Positions 25,229-33,718 of a DNA stretch of 64,000 nt are shown here, piece by piece. The position numbers were made by a program, and so were the translations under genes. This DNA is from Aldehydirespirator sp965116665 (GTDB lineage Bacteria > Actinomycetota > Acidimicrobiia > Acidimicrobiales > Aldehydirespiratoraceae): the NCBI GenBank assembly GCA_965116665.1, contig OZ220709.1:1364001-1428000 (forward strand). Direction: 5' to 3'. Each line of letters starts with the position of its first letter. Position 1 is the stretch's first letter. The notes beneath the pieces were generated by a model. That model was given only the letters and a program-made list of their open reading frames with translations. It did no database searches and was not told the origin of the DNA.

Positions 25229-25425
25229 ATCAGAGGCAACACAGAGTCGTCGTCGTAAGTCTCCAAGTTCGACCTCGTGATGAGAGTGCCGCAGTCCGCG
25301 ATCGACGGCAGCACGAAGTCGTCGTCGTAGGTCTCGTCGGGGTTAGCGGTGACAAAGGTGCCGTGATCTGACGCTGCCGCCGCGACGGGGCGGCCGAGCA
25401 GTTCGAACAGGTTGGTCTTTCCCAC
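25225..25425 (-). CDS. Graspetide precursor peptide with two core repeats
   Basis: A 66-residue peptide. The leader part is MGKTNLFELLGRPVAAAASD. It is followed by two copies of a 24-residue unit, starting at G22 and G46, each of the form GT-aliphatic-x-T, then E-T-Y-D-D-D, then V-L-P. Thr residues (23, 26, 32 and 47, 50, 56) could donate hydroxyls and the Glu/Asp residues (31, 34-36 and 55, 58-60) carboxylates for ester links. It does not show the microviridin TxKxPSD core. The GTG start has AGGAG eight bases upstream, and the stop overlaps the ATP-grasp start. A single Cys at 45 lies between the repeats. The precursor role rests on size, repeats and position. Confidence 0.82.
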   Translation of the reverse strand: MGKTNLFELLGRPVAAAASDHGTFVTANPDETYDDDFVLPSIADCGTLITRSNLETYDDDSVLPLM

Positions 25426-25558
25426 AGGACTCTCTCCTGTCGTGTAGTTACTCGGAGAATACCCCGGCGAGATCGCGCCGAGAACGATCCTGTCACCATC
25501 GGGGAGCGGAAGACCGGCTCTCCAAACCCATAGCTGCGGGCCCGCTTCGCCGAGTGCC

Positions 25559-26743
25559 TCAGCACGCGCTCGGGTTGGCAGCTAAGGCGGCGGCTGTTTG
25601 AGCCTGGTTGCGCTTGTAGCGGGCTGCGTCGCAGACGACTTGGGGCATGATCTGTTCCCAGGCGGCAGAGGTCCGAGGATCCCGGCGGTAGTGAGCGCAT
25701 CGGCATACGGTGACCTTGAGATCATCTAGCTCGAGTTGAGTCAGGCGGGCGCGCTCGGCGCTCCTCGCGCGGATCCTGGCCCTATTGGATTCAGTGGCGA
25801 ACGGCGACCGGTACATGGTGTCATCGGACCCTTGGCATGCCTGCCGGTCTTTCCAGGCGACGCGCACCCGCGGTGGGGCGTTGCAGGCGGCCCCGATGCG
25901 GTCATCCAGCACAAGCCAGTGCCAGGCTCCGCCTTCCGCGAAGCGCCGCGCCGTCTGCGAATTGCTCGCCGCTGACGAAGGCTCACAGACGACGAACGGT
26001 GAGCTGATCACACCCGGCGCGCCAGCCACTTGCCAGTCCACGAGGTCTTCACGCGCAGCGGACCCCGCCACGACGCGCACCTCGCCGGGGGCCATGTCGG
26101 GGTCGGGAGCGCCGCAGATCAGCACGTGGGGTGACAGCGGCATGATGAATTCAGCGGTCCCGACCGGTCGGCCACCCCAGTCATGTGCGTCCAGCACCGG
26201 CACCGCGCCCAACGGCACGGAGTCATCGGCGTGGACGACAATCTCGATTCCGCAGGCGTGGTACCGCTGGTGCGCGTCATTCCACCGCTGATCGATGTGC
26301 GCTGAGGTCTTCGCCGCATCGGCCTGCCCGCCGCCGAAGAAATGTCGCAACGGCACGACCAGCGACCGCGCGTGATGCAACACCGCGAAGTCGACCAACG
26401 TCTCAACCCGTGACAGGTCCTCGACAAGATAGGTGCGGGCAGCGACGAGGTCGCTCAGAGACTCCCCGAGTTCTGTGTGCAGTTCGTTGATCACCGTCTT
26501 CGCAGCGTCTTCGAGCGTGCTCCACGCTGTCTCCTGTTCACAGGAAGCGGTCTCGCGCGTGTAGTACAGCGCTCCGAAGGGCACCGAGACGGTGTCGCGG
26601 TGGCATAGACAGACCACTGCGACCTGCCCATCGTCGTCGGACCAACGCTCAACGTGCGACGCAGTGACGTAATGCTGCTTGGGAGGTCTGGAGTGCAACG
26701 CCCGCCTGATGGTCTGACTTCGGCATCCGCCGCGGCATCGCAA
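25559..26743 (-). CDS. DUF4238-like protein
   Basis: A 394-residue protein. Near its N-terminus it reads PKQHYVTASHVERWS, which resembles the opening of DUF4238, although the usual VPR is replaced by VTA. The following part, YYTRETASCEQETAWSTLEDA, fits the family pattern of an acidic helix. The C-terminal 100 residues are rich in Arg and Cys (CRCAHYRRDPRTSAAWEQI) and may bind nucleic acid. It lies upstream of the graspetide precursor on the same strand with a 133-base gap, so co-transcription is possible. I do not think it is part of the RiPP pathway. The first ATG is used as start. Confidence 0.55.
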   Translation of the reverse strand: MRCRGGCRSQTIRRALHSRPPKQHYVTASHVERWSDDDGQVAVVCLCHRDTVSVPFGALYYTRETASCEQETAWSTLEDAAKTVINELHTELGESLSDLVAARTYLVEDLSRVETLVDFAVLHHARSLVVPLRHFFGGGQADAAKTSAHIDQRWNDAHQRYHACGIEIVVHADDSVPLGAVPVLDAHDWGGRPVGTAEFIMPLSPHVLICGAPDPDMAPGEVRVVAGSAAREDLVDWQVAGAPGVISSPFVVCEPSSAASNSQTARRFAEGGAWHWLVLDDRIGAACNAPPRVRVAWKDRQACQGSDDTMYRSPFATESNRARIRARSAERARLTQLELDDLKVTVCRCAHYRRDPRTSAAWEQIMPQVVCDAARYKRNQAQTAAALAANPSAC

Positions 26744-26903
26744 CGCTAACGCATCCCGAAGCTGCGTAACGACGGCTTGTCGTCGCCGCTGATCGAGCCT
26801 CGTCGCCGCATGGCCGGGCCCCTGTTTAGCCGGCCGCGAGTCGGACTGAGCCGTCGTCCCGGCATCTGTAGCAGCCCACGACAGGGGCTGCCGTTTGATT
26901 TGA

Positions 26904-26975
26904 GCGGCAGCCGGGACTCGAACCCGGTTCCTCTGCGAGTGTGCAGGAGCTCTAACCCTGTTGAGCTACTGCCGC
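26904..26975 (-). tRNA. tRNA-like gene with an irregular anticodon arm
   Basis: Read on the minus strand, a perfect 7-bp acceptor stem (GCGGCAG with CTGCCGC), a 4-bp D stem (GCTC with GAGC) around a GGG-containing loop, and a perfect 5-bp T stem around TTCGAGT are all present. The anticodon arm is odd: the best stem is CTGC with GCAG around a six-base loop ACACTC that lacks U33, and the total of 72 bases is short. CCA is not encoded. If one base is missing, Val (CAC) would be a guess. It may be a decayed tRNA or a tRNA-like fragment of a mobile element. Confidence 0.5.
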
Positions 26976-27452
26976 TACTTTGTGTGACTGCTGAACACCG
27001 GCTGGCTGACCCTTGTGGAGGAGACATTCGCGTGTCGGCCTTGCACTCCTCATGCACCATCCAGATCTTGTGCTGCCCGCCGCTCCCCCAGTGTGCGCTG
27101 AGTCGGTCCATGGTCGGCCCGGAGCGGTGTGCCCTGCTTCACGCAACAGGGGCGCCGTTGTGCGGGCCGGGCAGCTAACCGATGGTTACGCTCCCGCCCG
27201 CCTCGCATGTTTGCTTGCTAACAAGGTCGGACTCCTCGAGTTCGGTTCGGCCGCACAACGTATCACACCCCCAAAGTGGGGGCAACACACGTTTTGTCGC
27301 TTCCACCTCAGATTACCACATGACACTAAGATACCCTGAATAATCTGATGCACTGGGCTGGGCGTCGCGCCGGGCTGCCGGGACACAGCAGGTACAGAAA
27401 CCTTGACCATCGACGAAGCGCTGCCCATTGGTGTCGCGCGAAGCTGGCCGGC
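26976..27452. other. Intergenic region before the acetyltransferase gene
   Basis: About 477 bases without a convincing gene. It has a small hairpin with CCCCC and GGGGG arms at 27268-27282 and an AT-rich stretch with the inverted repeat CAGATTA (27309) and TAATCTG (27340), which may be an operator or promoter for the gene at 27453. Confidence 0.45.
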
Positions 27453-28028
27453 ATGGACGTAGATCACGTGCCCGAACTGGTTGGCGACCAGGTGAGACTG
27501 CGCGAGCTTCGAGACAGCGACATCGCGCTGCGGGCGTCTCTTGGGCGAAGCCGCGAGATCGCTCGTGGCTTCGGCGAAGACCTCCACCTGGACGAGCCCA
27601 TGGCCCAACACGACGCCGCCGACGAACTCGCCCGCCGATTCGGGTCCGGTCCGCACTGGGTCATCGCCGACCAACACGACGTATTCGTTGGGATCGTGCG
27701 CCTGGCCCCCATCGACACCGAGAACCGGTCAGCACGCCTAGGCATCGGGATCCTGGATCCGGGTCGCCTCGGGCAGGGCCTCGGCACCGACGCAATCCGC
27801 CTCGTGCTCGCCTGGGCGTTCAATCGCCTCGACCTGCACCGGGTCAGTCTCACCGTCCTCGCCGACAACAGCCGCGCCATCGCCGCCTACACCAGATGCG
27901 GTTTTGTCGTCGAGGGAAGACTCCGCGACACGCTCCTTCGCGACGGCGCATGGCGCGACGACTTGAACATGGCCATCCTCAAGCCGCAATGGACATCCCA
28001 ACAGGCCGGCACACAGACGCCTCGTTGA
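27453..28028 (+). CDS. GNAT-family N-acetyltransferase (RimJ/RimL-like)
   Basis: A 191-residue acetyltransferase. It begins LVGDQVRLRELRDSD and contains the acetyl-CoA loop GRLGQGLGTDAIRLVLAWAF, followed by VSLTVLADNSRAIAAYTRCGF, the standard GNAT C-terminal motif. This branch includes ribosomal protein acetylases, aminoglycoside-type acetyltransferases and small-metabolite enzymes; the substrate cannot be told. The ATG at 27453 fits the usual N-terminus; the frame runs further upstream in atypical sequence. It stands alone. An AT-rich inverted repeat lies about 110-140 bases upstream. Confidence 0.88.
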   Translation: MDVDHVPELVGDQVRLRELRDSDIALRASLGRSREIARGFGEDLHLDEPMAQHDAADELARRFGSGPHWVIADQHDVFVGIVRLAPIDTENRSARLGIGILDPGRLGQGLGTDAIRLVLAWAFNRLDLHRVSLTVLADNSRAIAAYTRCGFVVEGRLRDTLLRDGAWRDDLNMAILKPQWTSQQAGTQTPR

Positions 28029-28225
28029 GAGGTCAACACGGCGCACCCGGCCGCCTGCGCCAGCTGCTCTCTGGTGCTCACCGAACCTCACTCTCAATCG
28101 CAGAACCGGTCATACGCCCGCCTCGATGCCGCTCGGTGGCGCCGTCAACCCCGAGCGCGGTCTAATACGTAGTGTCGAGACGGTCGAGCCGCCTGCGGAT
28201 CCTGCTTGGATCCAACGAGCGGGCC

Positions 28226-28231
28226 TACAGT
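28226..28231 (+). promoter_or_regulatory. Probable -10 element of a leaderless start
   Basis: TACAGT ends seven bases before the GTG at 28239, mirroring the paralogous gene at 15468. Confidence 0.42.
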
Positions 28232-28238
28232 GGCCGCG

Positions 28239-28832
28239 GTGAGCGTCAAAGTCGGGTTGCGGATGCTGCGCAGCGCCCCCGCGATGGAAACCGCCGCCGC
28301 GGCCGAAGCCGCAGGGATCCCGGTGCGTGACCTGGTGACCGGAGTTGAGCGGCTGCGGGGGCGTGGACGCTGCGACCAGCTAGCCGCCGACGCGATCACC
28401 TACCCCCGCATCGCCAAATACAAGAAGCGACGCATCCTCAACCTGCGGGCTTGCCCGCCGCCGGTGACGCTTCGCTCAACTTGGGACACCGACATCGCCG
28501 ACGGTGACCCGGTCCCGGGTATGGCGAGATGGACCCGCCGCAGCGTCGAACTGGCCACCGCGCCGAGGGTCGCGTTCACCTCAGCTGTAGCGGCTCCGGT
28601 GTCGGCCGCTGCGCAGGTCGTCGAGCAGGTCCACTGTCCGGCGGCGATCGCTGTCCTGTTGGCGGCGGGTCCCCCGCATCGCACCGAGCGCCTGGCGGCT
28701 GTGACCCCGCACCCGGCTGCGCTGGCCGCTCTGGTCGCCTCAGATGACGCCGCCACCCGCAGCGCCGCCGCGAGCCGCGACGACCTGCCGCCGGCACTAG
28801 CAGCCGCTACCCGAGCAGCGGAGCCGTGTTGA
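28239..28832 (+). CDS. Short LRV-like repeat protein, first gene of a pair
   Basis: A 197-residue protein, paralogous to the 15468 gene. Shared features are LRSAPAM, a small helical part, LRGRGRCDQL and ACPPPVTLRSTWD. The C-terminal half has units such as HPAALAALVASDDAATRSAAASR, which resemble variant leucine-rich repeats. GTG at 28239 or 28230 starts the gene; the former fits the promoter and the paralogue alignment. It overlaps the next gene by seven bases, so the two are translated together. The conserved GRGRCDQL core is not a motif I know. A role as a specificity or scaffold protein is inferred only from the repeat character and neighbours. Confidence 0.65.
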   Translation: MSVKVGLRMLRSAPAMETAAAAEAAGIPVRDLVTGVERLRGRGRCDQLAADAITYPRIAKYKKRRILNLRACPPPVTLRSTWDTDIADGDPVPGMARWTRRSVELATAPRVAFTSAVAAPVSAAAQVVEQVHCPAAIAVLLAAGPPHRTERLAAVTPHPAALAALVASDDAATRSAAASRDDLPPALAAATRAAEPC

Positions 28833-30988
28833 CGGCGGGAGGCGATCCGCCTCTGGTGGCGGCCGCGACGAGGATCGGCGACGCCTACACCAGCCTCGAT
28901 GACGCCGGTCGTCGTGTCGCTGAGGAGATGGCCGGCGACTGTCCGGCGTCTTCGTCGGATCCGAGGGACCCGGGACCGGTGCTGGTCGACTCCGGTGCGG
29001 GCCACCGCCGCACAGCACAGCTGTTGACCACCGCCGGCGGCAGTGACCTCCAGGATGCTGCGCAGCGTCTGGCCGAATGGGCGGAGCCGGTCGTGGAGAT
29101 CGCAGGCCTTCGGCAGCGGTTGGACGGGTGGCTGCCCGCCGCGGTTTGCGAGGCACCGGTGGCGGCGCTGACGCGTCGGCTGTTGTGCGACGCCGCAGGG
29201 TTGGCCAGAACGTCGTGGTCGGCACATGCCGTGTCGGTCGCTGCGCTCGAGGGTTTCGCCCGCACGGCGATGGGCCTGGTCGACGATGCCGACTTGATCA
29301 ACGAGACCGCTCTGCGGCACGACGCCGTAGAGCGGGGCTGGGAGGGCAGTGTCTTTGAGGCCTTGGTGGAGGTTTGCGGGTTCGAGCGCCTCTTCGGGAG
29401 CCTCGCCACGAGACGCAACAGATTCTCGCTGTCGAAAGCTGCGCTGTTGGATCTGCAGCGGAGCGCGTCCCGCCACGAGATCGCAGAGATGACCGGCCTG
29501 ACCGCTGAGCAGACCGCGATGGCCCTCGCCACGTGCGCGTCGATCGCGCACACCGGGTACAACCGCTGGGCGGCGCATGGCGACCCGCGGTTCGTTCGCT
29601 TCGCTGCGGCTGTGGCCGCGCTCGGTGACGATGTCGGCCTCATCGACGAGCCTCGCCTTGAGAGGCTCGCTTCTGAGCGCGGCTGGGATGACCGCCTCGG
29701 TGAGTGGATCGCGTACGCGGGCTTTGTCCGCCTCAGCGGTCAGTTGGCGATGGCTGGCACTCAGCGGGCCCGGGTCAAGGCCGCTGTGAGACACCACGGC
29801 AGCGGTGTTCGCGTCGAGCAGGTTGCCGAGACCGCTGGGCTGAGCGTGAAGGCTGCGACATCGGCGGCGCGCAACATCGAGTCGGTGCGTGTCGCTGCCG
29901 GGATATGTGAGATCGTCCCGCGGCGCCGGTCGCTGGTCGAGTTCGCCCGCGCCAACAGCGACGATGTAGGCATCGTGGATGTCGAGGGCTTCGGCGTCGT
30001 GGCCGCAGCCCACGGTTACGAAGGCGGCGTCGACGAGCTCGCAGCACAGTGTGGGCTCGTTGAGATGTTCGGGCGGTTCGCCCTCAGAGCCACCACTGAC
30101 GCCGCGGTGAAGGCGGCGTTGTTGGACCTGGCGCGCCCCGCCGTGGTCGCCGAACTGTCGGAAGCGACGGGACGCAGCCCCAAGGCGGTGTCGCATGCCC
30201 TCACCGAGACAGAGTCGATCGTGCAGGTCGGGCGGCGCTGGACCATTGACACAGACGACGGCGCGTTGGGCCACTTCGCCGCCACCGCAGCCGACGCAAC
30301 AGACGACGTCGGACTCATCAACGAACAGGCCCTCCACGATCTCGCCGATGAGCGGGGCTGGTCGGACCGGTACGACGACCTGGTCGCCGCGTGCGGCCTA
30401 GCCCGCATAGGGGGCCGTCTCGCGTTGGACAACACCCATCGAGCCGCCATCAAGGCGGTACTGCTCAACGTGGGCCGCCCGGCCACCACCCGCGAAGTCG
30501 CCGCCGCTGCCGGCGTGACCGCCGCCGCGGCCGTCAACGTGTTGACGACCATCGCGTCGGTGACACGGATACGGCCCTCTGTGTGGGCCACAACCGACAT
30601 GGCCGGCGGGGTCTATGCCCGCTTCGGCGCCGCATTGGAGTTGTGCAGCGACGACGCCGGACTCATCGACGAGACCCAGCTCAGAGACATCGCCCAGCAC
30701 CAAGGCTGGGGCATGTCCGTTGATGAGTTGATCGACGTGTGCGGGTTGCCGCGGCTGCACGGAACCTTGGCGATGGACGCCACCGCCGCCGCGGCCGCCA
30801 AGGCCGCGCTCATGAAGCTGGGCCGGCCTGCCACGCTGCACGAGCTCGCCGACATCACCGGACACCGCTACGGCACCATCAACAGCGCCCTGTCCCGGGT
30901 CGGTTCCGTGCAGCGGATCACTCGGGGCGCACGCACCGAACGAGGCCTCCTCGCGGTGCGTGACCCCGCACAACCCGCCGCCCAATAG
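28826..30988 (+). CDS. Large protein of tandem winged-helix-like modules, 720 aa
   Basis: From about residue 130 the protein is built from about five copies of a module of about 105-115 residues. Each module has a D-D-V/A-G-L-I-D/N-E segment, then LA-x-ERGW, a CG-x-x-R-x-x-G-x-LA segment, a K-AALL-x-L-x-RPA helix, and a short E-x-A-x-x-TG-x-S recognition-helix-like part ending in a strand. The last parts look like winged helix-turn-helix domains of the HARE type, in which case the protein would bind nucleic acid at several sites. I do not recognise a named family. The N-terminal 130 residues are less ordered. The GTG start overlaps the 28239 gene. The stop lies 99 bases from the convergent VWA gene. 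Confidence 0.65.
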   Translation: MLTAGGDPPLVAAATRIGDAYTSLDDAGRRVAEEMAGDCPASSSDPRDPGPVLVDSGAGHRRTAQLLTTAGGSDLQDAAQRLAEWAEPVVEIAGLRQRLDGWLPAAVCEAPVAALTRRLLCDAAGLARTSWSAHAVSVAALEGFARTAMGLVDDADLINETALRHDAVERGWEGSVFEALVEVCGFERLFGSLATRRNRFSLSKAALLDLQRSASRHEIAEMTGLTAEQTAMALATCASIAHTGYNRWAAHGDPRFVRFAAAVAALGDDVGLIDEPRLERLASERGWDDRLGEWIAYAGFVRLSGQLAMAGTQRARVKAAVRHHGSGVRVEQVAETAGLSVKAATSAARNIESVRVAAGICEIVPRRRSLVEFARANSDDVGIVDVEGFGVVAAAHGYEGGVDELAAQCGLVEMFGRFALRATTDAAVKAALLDLARPAVVAELSEATGRSPKAVSHALTETESIVQVGRRWTIDTDDGALGHFAATAADATDDVGLINEQALHDLADERGWSDRYDDLVAACGLARIGGRLALDNTHRAAIKAVLLNVGRPATTREVAAAAGVTAAAAVNVLTTIASVTRIRPSVWATTDMAGGVYARFGAALELCSDDAGLIDETQLRDIAQHQGWGMSVDELIDVCGLPRLHGTLAMDATAAAAAKAALMKLGRPATLHELADITGHRYGTINSALSRVGSVQRITRGARTERGLLAVRDPAQPAAQ

Positions 30989-31087
30989 CCGACCGCAGCA
31001 AGTACGCCGCTGCTGACCCGACGACGATGATCCGCGGTCGCGTGCTCGAGGAGCTGGTTCCGGGTGGTCTAGTGGCGGGTCGGGGCC

Positions 31088-32479
31088 TCAAACAGCGGGG
31101 TGCTCGCTCACGTCGATGGTCTGGATCCAGCCGGGGACGTCATGGGATTCGCATTGGTCGGTGAGGGCTGCGATGACGCAGCGGGCTCCTGGGGGCCTGG
31201 TTGGGGGCCAGGGGGTCCAGCCGTCGGTGATGACGACGATGGCGTCGGGGCTGGTCTCGGCCGCGGCTGCGATGCCGGCGGCCATGTCGGTGCCGCCGCA
31301 GCCCTGGAGCTCGATTTGGGTGGTGTTGTGGATGCGCTGGTCGGTGTGGACTTCGGTGTCCACCGACAGGACTCTGACACAGTCGCCGGGAACGACGGTG
31401 GCGATGATGGCGCCGATCTCGGTGAGGGCCCGGTCGAGCTCGTCGTCGGACATGGATCCAGAGGTGTCCACCACGACTGTGATGGACGGTATGGGGCGGG
31501 TCATGGCCGGGCGCAGTACGGGGTCTTGTGGTTGTTGGCGCCTCGAGGGTCGCTGCCACGTGTAGTCGGCCGTGCCGGTGGTGTGGTGGGTGCTGGTGCG
31601 CAGCGCCGCTGTCAGCTGTTGGCGCCAGTCGACGGTGGGGTTCAGGGTCTGGGCGGCCCAGCGGTCGAGGCCGTGGGGGATGCTTCCGGGGCCGTTGATC
31701 TTGCGATGCTCCGCGATCGCCGACGCGACGGAGTGGCGCACCAGTTTTTGGTCGAGGTCGCTGAGCGGCGCGGTGTCTGAGGGCAGTTCGTGTGGTGCGG
31801 GGTGGCTGTGACACCCGGAGCCGCACGCGTCGGACACCGATACTTCCGCGGGCACGGCACCGTCGAGGAGTTGCCGGTAGTAGTGCTCAGCGGGCAGCAG
31901 GTCGTCCATGCCGAAGGTCTCTGGGAACAGCCATTGGTCATAATCGGTGTCGTCGATCAGGTCGTCTTCGTGGAGGTCGTCGTTGATCTCGCAGTCGCTG
32001 GCTGCGTTCCACAGCGGCGCAGTTATGGCGTCCACGCCCGCGTTGCGGGCTCTTGGCGCGTGGTCGCGCAGAGCGTGGTTGAGCACGTGCACCAGCTCCG
32101 TGGCGGCCCGCTCGACGGTGAGCGTCTCCAGGAACGCGCCGTTGGCGTAGATGCGCCAGGTCTCGTCGATGCTGATTCTGGGCGCGGCGGTGGGGATGAC
32201 CGGGCACGAGAAGAGCGCCTTGGCGTAGTAGGGGCGGTTGGCGGCGATCCACAGCCGCGCCGCCTGCAGGCGGCGCTGCGCGTCGCGGCTCAACTCGTTG
32301 GGCGGCCGCGGCGGGGACTGCGCGGCGACGGTGGGCCCGCCGTCGCCGCGCTCGGCGCTGTGGCCCGGTGTGACGTCGCGGCTGTCGTCCCGGCTGTTGT
32401 CGTGGCTGTGGCTGTGGGCGCGGCCGGGTCTGTGGGGCCTGTGACGGCGGTCGCCGCCGTCGGGGCTGTCAGCGGTCAT
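31088..32479 (-). CDS. DUF2201-type metallopeptidase-like/VWA protein
   Basis: A 463-residue protein. After a His-rich disordered start, residues 60-200 resemble the putative metallopeptidase domain of DUF2201 (ELVHVLNHALRDH, then LWNAASDCEINDDL). The C-terminal part is a von Willebrand A domain: the MIDAS string is VVVDTSGSMSDDEL, with GGTDMAAGI and VVITDGWTPW completing the metal site. Such proteins are encoded beside MoxR-type AAA ATPases, and this one follows the MoxR gene after 48 bases on the same strand. GGGAGG lies before the ATG. MoxR-VWA pairs act as chaperone-like remodelling machines and occur in predicted NTP-dependent conflict systems. Target unknown. Confidence 0.82.
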   Translation of the reverse strand: MTADSPDGGDRRHRPHRPGRAHSHSHDNSRDDSRDVTPGHSAERGDGGPTVAAQSPPRPPNELSRDAQRRLQAARLWIAANRPYYAKALFSCPVIPTAAPRISIDETWRIYANGAFLETLTVERAATELVHVLNHALRDHAPRARNAGVDAITAPLWNAASDCEINDDLHEDDLIDDTDYDQWLFPETFGMDDLLPAEHYYRQLLDGAVPAEVSVSDACGSGCHSHPAPHELPSDTAPLSDLDQKLVRHSVASAIAEHRKINGPGSIPHGLDRWAAQTLNPTVDWRQQLTAALRTSTHHTTGTADYTWQRPSRRQQPQDPVLRPAMTRPIPSITVVVDTSGSMSDDELDRALTEIGAIIATVVPGDCVRVLSVDTEVHTDQRIHNTTQIELQGCGGTDMAAGIAAAAETSPDAIVVITDGWTPWPPTRPPGARCVIAALTDQCESHDVPGWIQTIDVSEHPAV

Positions 32480-32527
32480 GGCGCCCTCCCGGCGTGAGGG
32501 GTTTGCGGGTCCGGCTGGTGTGTGCGG

Positions 32528-33676
32528 TCATGTGTCGGGCTGCTCGTCGAGCAGGCCGGTGTCGGTGAGGATCCGGGCGAAGATCTCGTGGCCGGGCGGC
32601 AGCCGCGCGGTCGTCGGTTTGGTCTGGGCGAGGCGCATCGCGGCCGACGCGGCCACATCCGGCGCGCCGCAGCCGGCGGCGACGATGCACACCCGGAACG
32701 CGTCGCTCCAACGCTCGGGGTCCGCGGCCGCGGCCGCGACGACAGCGTCGAGCGCCGCGAACTGCTGATCGGTCCGCTCCAGCTCCGCGAATTTGGCCGG
32801 ATGCGCGAGCAAGTCCCTGGGGTCGGGCAGGTCCAGGTTGCGCAGATAGTTGAGATATTCGGCCGCGGGGCCCTCGCCGATCAGCGCGGACGCGACCAGC
32901 AGCCGGACCTCGTCGGCGACCCCGGCGGCGTCGGCGATGGCCAAGCAGTCCGCGAGCCGTTCCCATGAGCGCGGCGAGGGCCAGCCCCGCAGGTTGGCGC
33001 CGTTGTTGGGCACGCCGCACACCAGCGCCGGGCGGGCCGCCAGAAACGAGGTCTGCAGCCACTTGATCAGCTCGTAGTTGTGGGGGTCGACGGCCTGCGG
33101 GTCGATGTCGAGGGGTTCGGGGTCGGGCCACCCACCGAGGTAGCCGGCCCGCCAATCCTCGAAGTTCACGGGCCAGTCGAGGTGCGCGAACCGGTTCGCC
33201 AGCGGCGCGGACAGGTCCCATGCAGCTGAGTTTTGTGACGGCGGGTTGGCCGCCGCCGCGAACCGGACCTTCTCTCCCAGCTCGAGGTCTCCGACGCGGC
33301 CCTCGAGCACCACTCTCATGAGCGCGTTCTGGGTGGCGGGGGTGGCCGTGTTGACCTCGTCGAAGAACACCAGCGACACGCCGTCGTGCTCTGCGGTGCG
33401 GCGTGCCCACGCCGGAGGCTCGAACGCGACTCCTGCGTCGGTGCGTACCGGCAGCCCCGCAAAATCGGTGGGATCGTGTATGGACGCGATGACTGATGTC
33501 GTGCGCCATCCGGCGAGCCGGGCGAACGCCTGGATTGTGGCGGTCTTGCCGGTGCCGGGGTCGCCCCACAACAGCACCGGTATGCCCGCGGCCAGCAGGA
33601 TCTGCATCGCTGTGAGGGTGTCGGCCTGGGTCGCGCCCGCTGCTGGGGGCGCCGCGGGTTGTTTGGTCGCGGTCAT
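32528..33676 (-). CDS. MoxR-family AAA+ ATPase
   Basis: A 382-residue ATPase. Walker A reads LLWGDPGTGKT, Walker B VSLVFFDEVNTA, sensor 1 AAANPP and the arginine finger region LANRFAHLDW, all as in MoxR proteins. The C-terminal 150 residues are helical. It is the middle gene of a minus-strand set: the LRV-repeat gene lies 42 bases upstream and the VWA gene 48 bases downstream. The ATG at 33676 has a GGAGAT ribosome site. The ATPase probably works with the VWA protein to remodel a target protein. Confidence 0.88.
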   Translation of the reverse strand: MTATKQPAAPPAAGATQADTLTAMQILLAAGIPVLLWGDPGTGKTATIQAFARLAGWRTTSVIASIHDPTDFAGLPVRTDAGVAFEPPAWARRTAEHDGVSLVFFDEVNTATPATQNALMRVVLEGRVGDLELGEKVRFAAAANPPSQNSAAWDLSAPLANRFAHLDWPVNFEDWRAGYLGGWPDPEPLDIDPQAVDPHNYELIKWLQTSFLAARPALVCGVPNNGANLRGWPSPRSWERLADCLAIADAAGVADEVRLLVASALIGEGPAAEYLNYLRNLDLPDPRDLLAHPAKFAELERTDQQFAALDAVVAAAAADPERWSDAFRVCIVAAGCGAPDVAASAAMRLAQTKPTTARLPPGHEIFARILTDTGLLDEQPDT

Positions 33677-33718
33677 CGCTGGATCTCCTTCATTCTTTGA
33701 GAGTTGCCGGCTGTGGCG

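Noticed and set aside
28400..30337. 645-codon minus-strand frame opposite the winged-helix repeat protein
   Set aside because: The plus-strand frame has clear internal repeats and overlaps its upstream partner; the minus frame is an Arg/His/Gln-rich shadow.
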